A DNA stretch of 64,000 nucleotides from JADHMP01 sp964386915 (GTDB taxonomy: Bacteria > Bacteroidota > Bacteroidia > Flavobacteriales > Flavobacteriaceae): positions 79,533 to 143,532 of the forward strand of contig CAYLUQ010000003.1 in assembly GCA_964386915.1 (NCBI GenBank), given 5' to 3'. The translations under genes and the position numbers were made by a program. The notes under the pieces are model-generated. The model ran no database searches. It was given only the letters and a program-made list of their open reading frames with translations, and had not been told where the DNA came from. Positions 24,767-33,848 of this stretch are shown piece after piece (position 1 is the first letter of the stretch; each line of letters opens with the position of its first letter).

Positions 24767-27571
24767 ATGAAACAGCGTTTAGACCAGGATCCTAAAAAAT
24801 TTATTCTCATTAAGGGAGCTCGCCTTAACAACCTAAAAAACATTGATTTAGCTCTTCCTAGAAATAAATTTATTGTGATCACCGGACTCTCTGGCTCGGG
24901 AAAATCTACATTGGCCTTTGACACGCTCTATGCAGAAGGCCAAAGACGCTATATTGAAAGTCTTTCTTCCTATGCTCGTCAATTTATGGGCCGCTTAAAT
25001 AAACCAAAAGTTGATTCAATTAAAGGGCTATCTCCTGCCATTGCTGTGGAACAAAAAGTGAACAGCACCAATCCCCGTTCTACCGTAGGCACCAAAACTG
25101 AGATTTATGATTATCTCAAATTGCTTTATGCTCGCATTGGTAAAACATTTTCTCCCGTTTCAGGTCGTGAAGTGAAAAAAGACACCGTGAGTGATGTGAT
25201 TGAAGCGGTTAAAAAGCATAAAGTTGGCACAAAGCTCCTACTCCTAGCCCCTGTTGAGGAAGAAGCACATCGTAGTTTTAAAGACAAAATAAACATTTTC
25301 AAGCAACAGGGATTTGCCCGTATTTTAGTCAACCAGGAGGTAGTGCGATTAGAAACACTTGAAAAAATTCCAACTCAACCTTTTCATTTAGTAGTAGACC
25401 GCTTAGTAGTTCGTTCAGAAGAAGATTTTTATCAGCGCTTAGCTGATGCCGTTAGTATTGCCTTTTTTGAGGGAAAAGGAAGCTGTAGTCTCTATGAATT
25501 AGACAACGAAAAAGAAACGACCTTTTCAAATGCTTTTGCTTTAGATGGACTTCAGTTTTCTACTCCCAATGTGCATTTATTTAGTTTTAACAACCCCCTA
25601 GGGGCCTGTCAACATTGCGAGGGTTTTGGTGATGTGATTGGGATTGATCCTGAATTGGTCATTCCCAATAGCGCCGCTTCCATATACGATCATGCTATTG
25701 CCCCTTGGAAAGGTACTGGCTTCAAAAAATACTACAACGATCTGGTTAAAAATGCCTACCATTTTAATTTTCCCATCCACACCCCCTATTTCGAATTGAC
25801 AGAAGAACAAAAAGAGCTTTTGTGGACGGGCAACAACTATTTTAAGGGCATTCATAGCTTCTTTAAAAAAATTGAAGCCAAGAACTACAAAATCCAAAAT
25901 AGAGTGTTGCTTTCTCGCTATCGAGGCAAGACCCGCTGTGCACATTGCCAGGGTTCTCGTTTGCGAGAAAAAGCGGGCTATGTGAAGGTGGGCGAAAAAA
26001 GTTTACCCGAGTTGCTCACCCTTCCTATTCACACCCTAGCCGCTTTTTTTGAACAACTAGAACTTTCAGCTCATGACACTGCCGTTGCGGAACGCATTTT
26101 AATTGAAATCAAAAGTCGTTTGCGTTTTGTTCAAGAAGTAGGTTTAGGCTATTTAACCCTCAACCGACGCTCAAATACTCTTTCAGGTGGTGAATCACAA
26201 CGCATTCAGCTTGCCACATCCTTAGGCAGCAGTTTGGTGGGTTCGCTCTATATTTTAGATGAACCTTCCATAGGACTTCATCCAAGAGACAATCAAAAAT
26301 TGATTGAGGTTCTGCAAAATCTTCGGGATTTGGGCAATACCGTAATTGTAGTAGAGCACGATGAAGAAATGATGCTAACTGCCGATTGGTTAGTTGATAT
26401 TGGACCAGAGGCCGGAAGCTTAGGAGGTGAAGTGGTGGCCTTTGGCACTCCTCAAGAAATTCTTAAATCAGCAGGGTTAACCGCCGCTTATCTCAGAGGT
26501 GAAAAGCAAATTACACTTCCCAAAAAACGCCGCAGCTCAAAACAAAAAATTGTGGTTGAAGGCGCTCGCGCTCATAACCTTAAAAATATTGATGCCCATT
26601 TTCCATTGGGTTGCTTAACGGTGGTTACTGGCGTTTCGGGAAGTGGCAAAACAAGTCTTGTTAGAGGTATTCTCTATCCGGCCCTACTCCGCCATTTTGA
26701 TATTTTTAGCCAAAAACCATTAGCACACAATCAAATTTCAGGTAACCTAAATGTGTTGAAAAGCGTTGAATTTGTAGATCAAAATCCAATTGGCCGCTCC
26801 TCTCGTTCTAATCCAGTGACCTACAGCAAGGCCTATGATGACATTAGAACCCTCTTCTCTAAGCAAAAAAGAGCTAAAATTCAAAACTTGCAACCCAAAC
26901 ATTTCTCATTTAATGTGGACGGGGGACGTTGTGACGTTTGTAAAGGAGAAGGAACGGTGACCATCGAAATGCAGTTTATGGCAGATGTCATTCTCAAATG
27001 CGAAAACTGCCAAGGCAAACGGTTTAAAAAAGAGGTGTTAGACATCCAATTTGAAGGCAAAAATATTGACGATATTTTAAACATGACCGTAGATGACGCC
27101 ATGGCCTTTTTTAGCACCCACCGGCAAACAAAAATTCTGAATAAAATGAAACCCCTACAAGAAGTAGGTTTGGGCTATGTGACCCTAGGGCAGTCTTCAG
27201 CTACCCTATCGGGTGGAGAAGCGCAACGCATTAAATTAGCTTCCTTTTTAGGGCAGGGCATCACCAAAGAAAAGGTGCTTTTCATTTTTGATGAACCCAC
27301 AACCGGATTACATATTCACGACATTCAAAAACTACTGGCTTCGTTTGAAGCTCTACTAGAGCAAGGCCATACGGTGGTGGTGGTGGAGCATAATTTAGAC
27401 CTCATCAAATGTGCTGATCATCTAATTGATTTGGGTCCTGAAGCCGGGGATCAAGGAGGCTATTTAGTGGGCCAAGGCAATCCAGAAGAAATTGCAGCCC
27501 TTCCCAATTCCTTAACAGGTCAATTTTTAAAAGCTAAACTAGCGCAACCGTCTCAAAGCGTTTCGGTATAA
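24767..27571 (+). CDS. uvrA: Excinuclease ABC subunit A
   Basis: The 934-residue protein is full length. It has two ABC modules: Walker A ITGLSGSGKSTLAFDTLYAE near residue 45 with signature TLSGGESQRIQLATSLGSSL, and a second Walker A VTGVSGSGKTSLVRGILYP with signature ATLSGGEAQRIKLASFLGQG. Zinc-finger cysteine pairs are CQHCEGFG, CAHCQGSR, CDVCKGEG and CENCQGKR. UvrA recognises bulky DNA damage with UvrB. The start at MKQRLDQDPKKF is preferred over a Met seven codons earlier. Its 3' end overlaps the convergent flippase gene by 33 bases. Confidence 0.96.
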   Translation: MKQRLDQDPKKFILIKGARLNNLKNIDLALPRNKFIVITGLSGSGKSTLAFDTLYAEGQRRYIESLSSYARQFMGRLNKPKVDSIKGLSPAIAVEQKVNSTNPRSTVGTKTEIYDYLKLLYARIGKTFSPVSGREVKKDTVSDVIEAVKKHKVGTKLLLLAPVEEEAHRSFKDKINIFKQQGFARILVNQEVVRLETLEKIPTQPFHLVVDRLVVRSEEDFYQRLADAVSIAFFEGKGSCSLYELDNEKETTFSNAFALDGLQFSTPNVHLFSFNNPLGACQHCEGFGDVIGIDPELVIPNSAASIYDHAIAPWKGTGFKKYYNDLVKNAYHFNFPIHTPYFELTEEQKELLWTGNNYFKGIHSFFKKIEAKNYKIQNRVLLSRYRGKTRCAHCQGSRLREKAGYVKVGEKSLPELLTLPIHTLAAFFEQLELSAHDTAVAERILIEIKSRLRFVQEVGLGYLTLNRRSNTLSGGESQRIQLATSLGSSLVGSLYILDEPSIGLHPRDNQKLIEVLQNLRDLGNTVIVVEHDEEMMLTADWLVDIGPEAGSLGGEVVAFGTPQEILKSAGLTAAYLRGEKQITLPKKRRSSKQKIVVEGARAHNLKNIDAHFPLGCLTVVTGVSGSGKTSLVRGILYPALLRHFDIFSQKPLAHNQISGNLNVLKSVEFVDQNPIGRSSRSNPVTYSKAYDDIRTLFSKQKRAKIQNLQPKHFSFNVDGGRCDVCKGEGTVTIEMQFMADVILKCENCQGKRFKKEVLDIQFEGKNIDDILNMTVDDAMAFFSTHRQTKILNKMKPLQEVGLGYVTLGQSSATLSGGEAQRIKLASFLGQGITKEKVLFIFDEPTTGLHIHDIQKLLASFEALLEQGHTVVVVEHNLDLIKCADHLIDLGPEAGDQGGYLVGQGNPEEIAALPNSLTGQFLKAKLAQPSQSVSV

Positions 27572-28996
27572 ACGGATTAACTCGCTAGAAAGCTCCGCTT
27601 TGATAACCACTATTACAAATAGAACTGAAATTAAAAGGGTTTTTAAGAGGATGTTTAGTAAGGGTTGTGTCACGAGTGTAGTCTTAAAAAAGAGGCCATA
27701 GGTAGCCAAAATTAATGCTAAAGTAATGCCCATTTTAACGGAAAAAGGGTGCATTTTTAATCGATAGGCCACTAGAACAAGTTTGAGACTATTGGTTAGA
27801 AGCATTACCACCAGAGTGGCCCATGCGGCTCCCATTAACCCATAACGTTCAATCAACAATACGTTCAACAACACGGCCAAAAGGGCCCCGATAACAGAAA
27901 ACCAAAACACATAATTATAAAGCTTTGAATTACTAATAATGTTGTTTAAGCACCCCATGGACATGCTGAAAAGTTTTCCCACAGAAATTAAGCCTACAAC
28001 CCAAAAAGCCGAAGCATAGCCCTCTTGGTTTACTAGACTGTAAAAATCAGTTAAATTAACATTAATTACTACTGCAATAAAACCACTAATAATCAATAAA
28101 TTAGAAGCACTTTTTTGAAGTAGCTTTTTCAATCTGTTTTCATCCTCTTTGTGAATGGCTTGTGAGACTAAAGGAGCCACAATTTGAAACATTCCTCTCC
28201 CCGGAGCTTCAATTAAGGTGGCTATAAAAATGGCAACAGAATAGTAGGCTACATTGTCTAAGGTCAATACGTTAGACAACATAGATTTATCAATATCCAA
28301 AATAAAACTGGCTGCTGCTCCCGATAAAAAGATGGTAGCACTGTAGCGTAAAATCAGCTTCCACTGGGTAGGTAATCCAAAAGAAAATTGGGGCACATAG
28401 ACCCAAAAGCTATAGCCCATCATGAGCAATAGACGGACATAATAGCCTACGATTAAATAGAAGATAAATTGCTCTTCGTTGAGAATTTTTAAAGCAAAAA
28501 GCACAAGACCCGCAAAAATGAGCAGCCGATTGTATAATTCTTTTAAAAAATTACCAATAACTGTTTTTAAATACACGCGTTGCCAACTGTAAAAAATTTC
28601 AAAATAGGCTGTTGCAATGCCCAAACTTAAAATGAGGTAGGCATAAGAGCGTAGCGATTCATTTTCTTGGGCTAAAAAGGCTGCAATTTCGGGTTCATAG
28701 AACAGGTATAACCCTAAAAAGAGGACAACCAGCAGAAGCGGAAACAACATAGAAAACCACAACAGACGATCTTGCTCTTGCTTGGTTTCACACTGACTGT
28801 AGAATTTGATAAGGGCGTGTTGAACGCCAAAAGAAATAAAGGGCTGCAACAAATTGGAAAAGGCTAAAAGCGCCACAATTAGGCCCTGAAATGCTTTGCC
28901 GGGATAAGTAGGATAGAGATAGAGCGTGCTCACGCCGCCTAAAGCAAAGGCAAGGGCTATGCTAAAAAAATTGACAATGGATTGTCTCGCAATCAT
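27539..28996 (-). CDS. Polysaccharide flippase-like membrane protein (MOP superfamily)
   Basis: The 485-residue protein has about 14 hydrophobic helices and the look of Wzx-type flippases: an N-terminal MIARQSIVNFFSIALAFALG, conserved loop FSWQRVYLKTVIGNFLKEL-like text, and FILDIDKSMLSNVLTLDNVA followed by AIFIATLIEAPGRGMFQIV. It should move lipid-linked saccharides across the inner membrane. The start at 28994-28996 overlaps the stop of the YfhO gene (ATGA), so the two are coupled and probably act in the same surface-glycan process. Confidence 0.8.
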   Translation of the reverse strand: MIARQSIVNFFSIALAFALGGVSTLYLYPTYPGKAFQGLIVALLAFSNLLQPFISFGVQHALIKFYSQCETKQEQDRLLWFSMLFPLLLVVLFLGLYLFYEPEIAAFLAQENESLRSYAYLILSLGIATAYFEIFYSWQRVYLKTVIGNFLKELYNRLLIFAGLVLFALKILNEEQFIFYLIVGYYVRLLLMMGYSFWVYVPQFSFGLPTQWKLILRYSATIFLSGAAASFILDIDKSMLSNVLTLDNVAYYSVAIFIATLIEAPGRGMFQIVAPLVSQAIHKEDENRLKKLLQKSASNLLIISGFIAVVINVNLTDFYSLVNQEGYASAFWVVGLISVGKLFSMSMGCLNNIISNSKLYNYVFWFSVIGALLAVLLNVLLIERYGLMGAAWATLVVMLLTNSLKLVLVAYRLKMHPFSVKMGITLALILATYGLFFKTTLVTQPLLNILLKTLLISVLFVIVVIKAELSSELIRLYRNALRRLR

Positions 28997-31431
28997 ACGG
29001 CCGCTTTTTGTTCTCTCCACCCCCAAGATAGGACAATGACTAAGAACAACAAAAGACTCACACCTCTAAGAAGAGTTCCTTGTTGTACTACTTCGGGTTT
29101 AAATTTAAATTCAATGAGGTGCTCACCCGGGGGGAGTAGCGCCCCTCTCAAAACATAGTTCACACGATAGATGGGGTGTGGCTTTTGGTCAACAGTCAGC
29201 TGCCAACCATGGGGATAATACATTTCAGAAAAAACGGCAAATTGCTCCTGCTTCAAATTTGCGCTATAGCGCAGTTGGTCAACTTTTGCGCTGGTGAGTA
29301 AAATTACGTTTGTACTATCGGTTTGAAAATTGAGGGGTATTGGGGGGTTGAAATCATTTTGCTCTACCAATGCTGTTGTTTTTGGATTTAAAGTTTTAAA
29401 GCCGGCTAAGGCAGCATCGGCATTGGGCACCACTTTGAGGCTGTCAACCAACCAAACGGGTCCGCTAACAGATCCATTTCGAGAAGGATAGAGCCCTGTG
29501 CTGTCTTGAAAGATAAAATATTTAACGTTTAGCATGTCCAAAACCGACCGCAATTCATGTTGGGTATAATAGTCATAAAGCTCTTGCAAGCGGCGTGGTT
29601 TTGCTCCGTGATAGCCCCCAATGGTGTTGTGAAAATAGGCTGTTCGAGCACCAGTGAGTCCACTTTGGGGCTCAAAAACCCTGTAGCGGGTAGTGTCTTG
29701 CAAAATGGCTTGGTCTGTAGGAGTTTGCTGAAAACGCAAAGCAGAAGCGTTAGGAGACACAAAAAGAGTACGGTCAATGTAACGGCTGGCTACACCCAGT
29801 AAATCAAAAAGCAAAAGACTGATGACAGCTGTCATAAAAAGAGCAGGTTTTATTTTTTGAGTTAAAAAAGCCCAAACCAAGGCCATTAGGCCTAAACTAA
29901 ATAAAATACCGCGCATCAAATCGGCGCTGTAAAAATCCTCCCGAGCTTCTAGAATAAAACTAAAAAGCGTGGGGCCAAAAATTTGTTGGTAGTAGCCATC
30001 ATTTAAGCCTTGAAAAGAAAGACTTCCCTTTAGCAACCACAAAAGAAGCAGCAATGCGGTTGGAAATGCAGTGAGCCATACTGTTTTTTTCCATAGTGTT
30101 TTGGGTAGGGTAAAAAGCGCATGGAGACCCAGTGCAGCTAGAACAGGCATACAAAACTCCAAAACAATTTGAATAGAAGACACGGCTCTAAATTTATTGT
30201 AGAGCGGAAAATAGTCGATCATGAATTGGGTGAGAGCAGGCAGGTTTTTACCCCAAGAGAGAAACAAAGACATTAGTGTGCCTATCACCAGGGCATTTCG
30301 GGTGGGGCCTCGCACTAAAAAAGCCCCTAGAAACGCGAAAAAGAAAAGGGTGATGCCAATATAGGCCGGTGCTTCCAAAATGGGTTGTTCACCCCAATAG
30401 GTTGGAATATTGGATACAATTTGTCTAGCTTGTGAAGCCGCAACCCCTTGTTGTTGCAAAAAGTCATAGAGTGCACTATCGGTTCCCACATCTTCTGTTG
30501 AACCACCGCCTTGAATTCTTGGGACAATTAAATTAAAACTCTCAAAAATACCATAGCTATATTCCGTGATATAGTCATAGTCTAAACCGCTACTCACCTT
30601 AGGTTTTGGGTTTCCGTCAACGGATACGTTTAAATCGCTTTTTCCTCGGGTGCTAAAGGCAGTATATTCAGCAGTGGCTAATAAGGGAGTAGCATTTAGA
30701 CCCAGAGCCAAAAAGCCCGAGAGCATGAGCCAAAGGGTACTTTTAAGAAAAGCTGAATTGTTTTTTTCTCGAAAATAGTGCCACGCTAAAGCCATTACAT
30801 AAACCCCCATGAAGAGCAGCATATAATAGGTCATTTGATAGTGATTTGCTCGAATTTGGAGAGCGAGCGCCAGGGTGGTTAGCAAGAAGGCAAAAGGTTT
30901 TGGCTTGCGGTAGAGTAAAACCAAACCTGAAAACACCAATGGCATATAGCCAATGGCTAAGGCTTTTGTGTTGTGACCTACTTGTAGAATGATGAGTAAA
31001 TAGGTGGAGAACCCAAAGCCCAAAGCCCCAAAGAGAGCCGTGTGCCAGGGTAAACGCAAAACAAGTAAAAAGCAATAGGCTGCTAGTAGATAGAGAAATA
31101 AAATATGTGCCGGGCGTGGCAATACCCGGATAAGTTTATAGAGGGGTGCTAAAACATCTAACGGATATTGAGCCCCGAGTTGATAGGTTGGCATTCCACC
31201 AAAGGCATTGTCTATCCAATAAAGTTCTTTGCCTTGTTCTTGCCGCACTTCTTTTAGTTGGCGTGCCATACCTTCATATTGCCGTATGTCCGATTGCAAT
31301 AATTGTTTACCTCCCAAAAGGGGATAATAAAACGCCAAGGCAAGGAGCATAAAACCTACAATAATTCCAACGTGCAGTCCGTTTTTGCGTGTAAAAAGTG
31401 AACTCATCCAAGAGGACATAAGCGTTTGCAT
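28993..31431 (-). CDS. YfhO-family multi-pass membrane protein
   Basis: The 812-residue protein has a first helix VGIIVGFMLLALAFYYPLL, a conserved extracytoplasmic motif YWIDNAFGGMPTYQLGAQYP, about a dozen further helices, and a large C-terminal soluble domain ending with one last helix. That is the YfhO layout; Gram-positive YfhO relatives glycosylate lipoteichoic acid, and Bacteroidota members are thought to be GT-C-like transferases. The acceptor here is unknown. It is the first gene of a two-gene operon with the flippase. Confidence 0.8.
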   Translation of the reverse strand: MQTLMSSWMSSLFTRKNGLHVGIIVGFMLLALAFYYPLLGGKQLLQSDIRQYEGMARQLKEVRQEQGKELYWIDNAFGGMPTYQLGAQYPLDVLAPLYKLIRVLPRPAHILFLYLLAAYCFLLVLRLPWHTALFGALGFGFSTYLLIILQVGHNTKALAIGYMPLVFSGLVLLYRKPKPFAFLLTTLALALQIRANHYQMTYYMLLFMGVYVMALAWHYFREKNNSAFLKSTLWLMLSGFLALGLNATPLLATAEYTAFSTRGKSDLNVSVDGNPKPKVSSGLDYDYITEYSYGIFESFNLIVPRIQGGGSTEDVGTDSALYDFLQQQGVAASQARQIVSNIPTYWGEQPILEAPAYIGITLFFFAFLGAFLVRGPTRNALVIGTLMSLFLSWGKNLPALTQFMIDYFPLYNKFRAVSSIQIVLEFCMPVLAALGLHALFTLPKTLWKKTVWLTAFPTALLLLLWLLKGSLSFQGLNDGYYQQIFGPTLFSFILEAREDFYSADLMRGILFSLGLMALVWAFLTQKIKPALFMTAVISLLLFDLLGVASRYIDRTLFVSPNASALRFQQTPTDQAILQDTTRYRVFEPQSGLTGARTAYFHNTIGGYHGAKPRRLQELYDYYTQHELRSVLDMLNVKYFIFQDSTGLYPSRNGSVSGPVWLVDSLKVVPNADAALAGFKTLNPKTTALVEQNDFNPPIPLNFQTDSTNVILLTSAKVDQLRYSANLKQEQFAVFSEMYYPHGWQLTVDQKPHPIYRVNYVLRGALLPPGEHLIEFKFKPEVVQQGTLLRGVSLLLFLVIVLSWGWREQKAAV

Positions 31432-31539
31432 TAAAATGAAGGGATGAAGTATTTTGAAAATGGGTTAATTAATCCGAACAAGCCAATCTCTTTAATTTCA
31501 AATGTAAAGAAATTCAAAAACATTTAGCCCTTTTTAAAT

Positions 31540-31547
31540 TAGCTTTG
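31540..31547 (+). promoter_or_regulatory. -7 promoter box ahead of the outer-membrane protein gene
   Basis: TAGCTTTG matches TAnnTTTG exactly, 44 bases before the ATG at 31592 and 26 before the alternative ATG at 31574. Confidence 0.4.
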
Positions 31548-31591
31548 TCTTATAGCCTCTAAAATGCATCAACATGAAGTATATTTACAGC

Positions 31592-32641
31592 ATGAAATTT
31601 TTGATTACTTGCTCCTTTATTCTTCTTGGCTTAACAAGTCTCTTTTCCCAATATACAGATCAAATCAACTCCAACAGGCCGGGTATTTCCATAGGGGCCT
31701 TTGCCGTGGGGAAAAACGTGGTGCAACTAGAAAGTGGGTTTGCACATCAAAACTACCTCCATTCGGGCTATAACAAATCTACATTTAATGCCGGCATTTC
31801 CTTTCTTTCGGTGCGATGGGGTTTTTTATTTGAGCGATTAGAACTCACCTATCAAGGTGCCTATTTAAAAGGGACCCTTACCTCTAAACTGGCAACCGAG
31901 CCAACCTCCACAACTAAAAAAGGTTTTACCGAAAATTTTTTAGGACTAAAGTTTTTGCTTTATGATCCTTATAAAAAAGAAGAAAAAATTAATGTATACA
32001 GTTGGAAAGCCAATAACCGTTTTAAGCTGCGCGATTTACTTCCTGCTGTGTCTCTCACCGCAGGTGCCAATGCACAATTAGGCAAAGAACAGCCCTACCC
32101 TTATCGCAATTATTTTGCCCAGCTCTATCGACCTATTTTTTATCAAAATATTGGAGTTCCACTTGACCAAGAGCCTTTTTTACACTTTCGGGCTACCTTG
32201 GCCACTCAAACCCATTTCCTAAGAACCTGGGTGTTGGTTACCAATCTCTCCTATCAACGCATATTGTCTGACTATCCTGAAAAAAATTATATCGTAACCC
32301 TCACCCATACACTCAATCCGCTGTGGTCGATTTATTTGGAAAACGAAGGACGCTATAGCGATTTGTTTCGCAACAATTTAGTGCGTGGAGGGGCCGCCTA
32401 TTTGTGGAGTGATGACCTACAAATTGAAGCTACGGTGGGAGCCAACACAAAAAACACTCCCGGCATGCTCTTTATTAACGCAGGGGTGTCCTATCGATTG
32501 GATTTCCACAAAGACTTTCAGACAGCGGCTGAGCTCGAGGCTAAGTCATTAAATAAGCAAGAAAAACAAGTTAAAAAAGCCATCCGAAAAGACAGTAAAA
32601 CCCAAAAGAAGCGCAATAAAAAAGCAAAGCGCAAAAATTAA
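31592..32641 (+). CDS. Outer-membrane transporter-like beta-barrel protein
   Basis: The 349-residue product starts with a signal peptide (MKFLITCSFILLGLTSLFSQ). Alternating amphipathic strands typical of a barrel follow: RPGISIGAFAVGKNVVQLES, FLSVRWGFLFERLELTYQGA, LSLTAGANAQLG-like text, and a terminal FINAGVSYRLDF. The first strand phrase resembles the family named transporter/MetA-phenol-pathway in databases. A long Lys-rich tail (about 50 residues after the last strand) is unusual for a barrel. An ATG six codons upstream is a possible start. The GNAT-like gene begins three bases after its stop. Confidence 0.65.
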   Translation: MKFLITCSFILLGLTSLFSQYTDQINSNRPGISIGAFAVGKNVVQLESGFAHQNYLHSGYNKSTFNAGISFLSVRWGFLFERLELTYQGAYLKGTLTSKLATEPTSTTKKGFTENFLGLKFLLYDPYKKEEKINVYSWKANNRFKLRDLLPAVSLTAGANAQLGKEQPYPYRNYFAQLYRPIFYQNIGVPLDQEPFLHFRATLATQTHFLRTWVLVTNLSYQRILSDYPEKNYIVTLTHTLNPLWSIYLENEGRYSDLFRNNLVRGGAAYLWSDDLQIEATVGANTKNTPGMLFINAGVSYRLDFHKDFQTAAELEAKSLNKQEKQVKKAIRKDSKTQKKRNKKAKRKN

Positions 32642-32643
32642 GT

Positions 32644-33780
32644 ATGCACCCACCCATTGAGATAAAGTCTGTTGACAACCAAGTAGACAGAATGCTTTTT
32701 GTCCAATTTCCCTTTGAGCTCTATGTTCATCACCCCTTTTGGGTGCCCCCGCAAATTGAGGAGGAAATGGCCTATTTTGATCCCACTCAAAATTTTGTTT
32801 TTAAAAATGCCGAAGCCTGTTGTTTTTTGGCTTTTCAAAACAACAAAGTAGTGGGTCGCATTGCGGCTATGGTCAATCACATTGAAGTGAATGCCTTAAA
32901 AACCAAAAAATTGCGCTTTGGTTGGTTTGATTTTATTGACGATATAAACGTTAGCCAAAAGCTTTTAGAAGCAGCTGAGGCTTGGGGAAAAGCCCGAAAA
33001 CTGGATCATATGGAAGGGCCAATGGGCTTTTCTAACCTCGATAAGGCTGGTATTTTGACCATGGGCTTTGAAGAAAGAAGTACCATGATTACGCTCTACA
33101 ACCACCCCTACTACGCCAAGCATCTCACCCAACTGGGCTATGACTCGAAAACCGAATGGGTAGAATATGAGATTAAAGTGCCTAAAAGGGAAGATATGCC
33201 AGAAAACGTAAAACGTTTTGCCAATTTGGTGGTGAATCGCTATCAGTTGAAAACGCTTCACTTTAACTCCAGAAAGAGCATCTATCCCTATGTGGAGCAA
33301 ATGTTCCAACTTTTAGATCAAACCTATAGCGCCCTCTCTACCTACATTCCCATTCAAAACGATCAGATTGAACATTATAAAAAGAAATATTTCCCCTATG
33401 TCAATCCGGATTATATTAAGTGCATCGTGAATCAAAAAGGAGAGCTCGTAGCGTTTTCTATCATACTGCCCTGTTTTACTAAGGCTTTACAAAAAATGAA
33501 AGGAAAAAAGAATCTATGGTCCTACTATCATTTGTTTAAAGCTTTGTATTTCAATGATCGCGCTTCGTTCTATTTGATCGGGATTCGCCCCGATTATCAA
33601 AACAAAGGACTAACAGCACTCATTTTCTATGAAATGCTTGATGTTTTTAAGAAATACAACATCAAATGGGTAGAAACCAATCCGGAGTTAAAAGATAACT
33701 TGGCCATTCAACAACTCTGGAAGCACTATCAAAAAAGGCTCCACAAAAAGAGAGCTACCTTCGGAAAAAAAATTGGGTAA
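32644..33780 (+). CDS. GNAT-like acyltransferase fold protein
   Basis: The 378-residue cytosolic protein has an N-terminal half with FELYVHHPFWVPPQIEEEM, then CCFLAFQNNKVVGRIAAMVN, and a C-terminal GNAT-like motif FYLIGIRPDYQNKGLTALIF, where the R-x-x-Y-x-x-K-G-L stretch fits the acyl-CoA pyrophosphate loop. Bacteroidota homologues are common and sometimes mislabelled as GTP cyclohydrolase. The substrate is unknown. It begins three bases after the outer-membrane protein gene, so the two share a transcript. Confidence 0.7.
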   Translation: MHPPIEIKSVDNQVDRMLFVQFPFELYVHHPFWVPPQIEEEMAYFDPTQNFVFKNAEACCFLAFQNNKVVGRIAAMVNHIEVNALKTKKLRFGWFDFIDDINVSQKLLEAAEAWGKARKLDHMEGPMGFSNLDKAGILTMGFEERSTMITLYNHPYYAKHLTQLGYDSKTEWVEYEIKVPKREDMPENVKRFANLVVNRYQLKTLHFNSRKSIYPYVEQMFQLLDQTYSALSTYIPIQNDQIEHYKKKYFPYVNPDYIKCIVNQKGELVAFSIILPCFTKALQKMKGKKNLWSYYHLFKALYFNDRASFYLIGIRPDYQNKGLTALIFYEMLDVFKKYNIKWVETNPELKDNLAIQQLWKHYQKRLHKKRATFGKKIG

Positions 33781-33836
33781 CGAGTTCCGGTGACTAGTTC
33801 TTGTTTGCCCTTGGCCTTTGCCTCACGGAAATCACC

Positions 33837-33844
33837 TATTTTTG
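33837..33844 (+). promoter_or_regulatory. -7 promoter box almost touching the mnmE start
   Basis: TATTTTTG is an exact TAnnTTTG match only four bases before the ATG at 33849. A TTG lies 16 bases upstream. If active, the mRNA would start at or next to the start codon (leaderless). Confidence 0.4.
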
Positions 33845-33848
33845 CAGG

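Noticed and set aside
31564..31773. 69-codon plus-strand frame overlapping the start of the outer-membrane protein gene
   Set aside because: The overlapping frame encodes a clear signal peptide and barrel protein; this one has no features.
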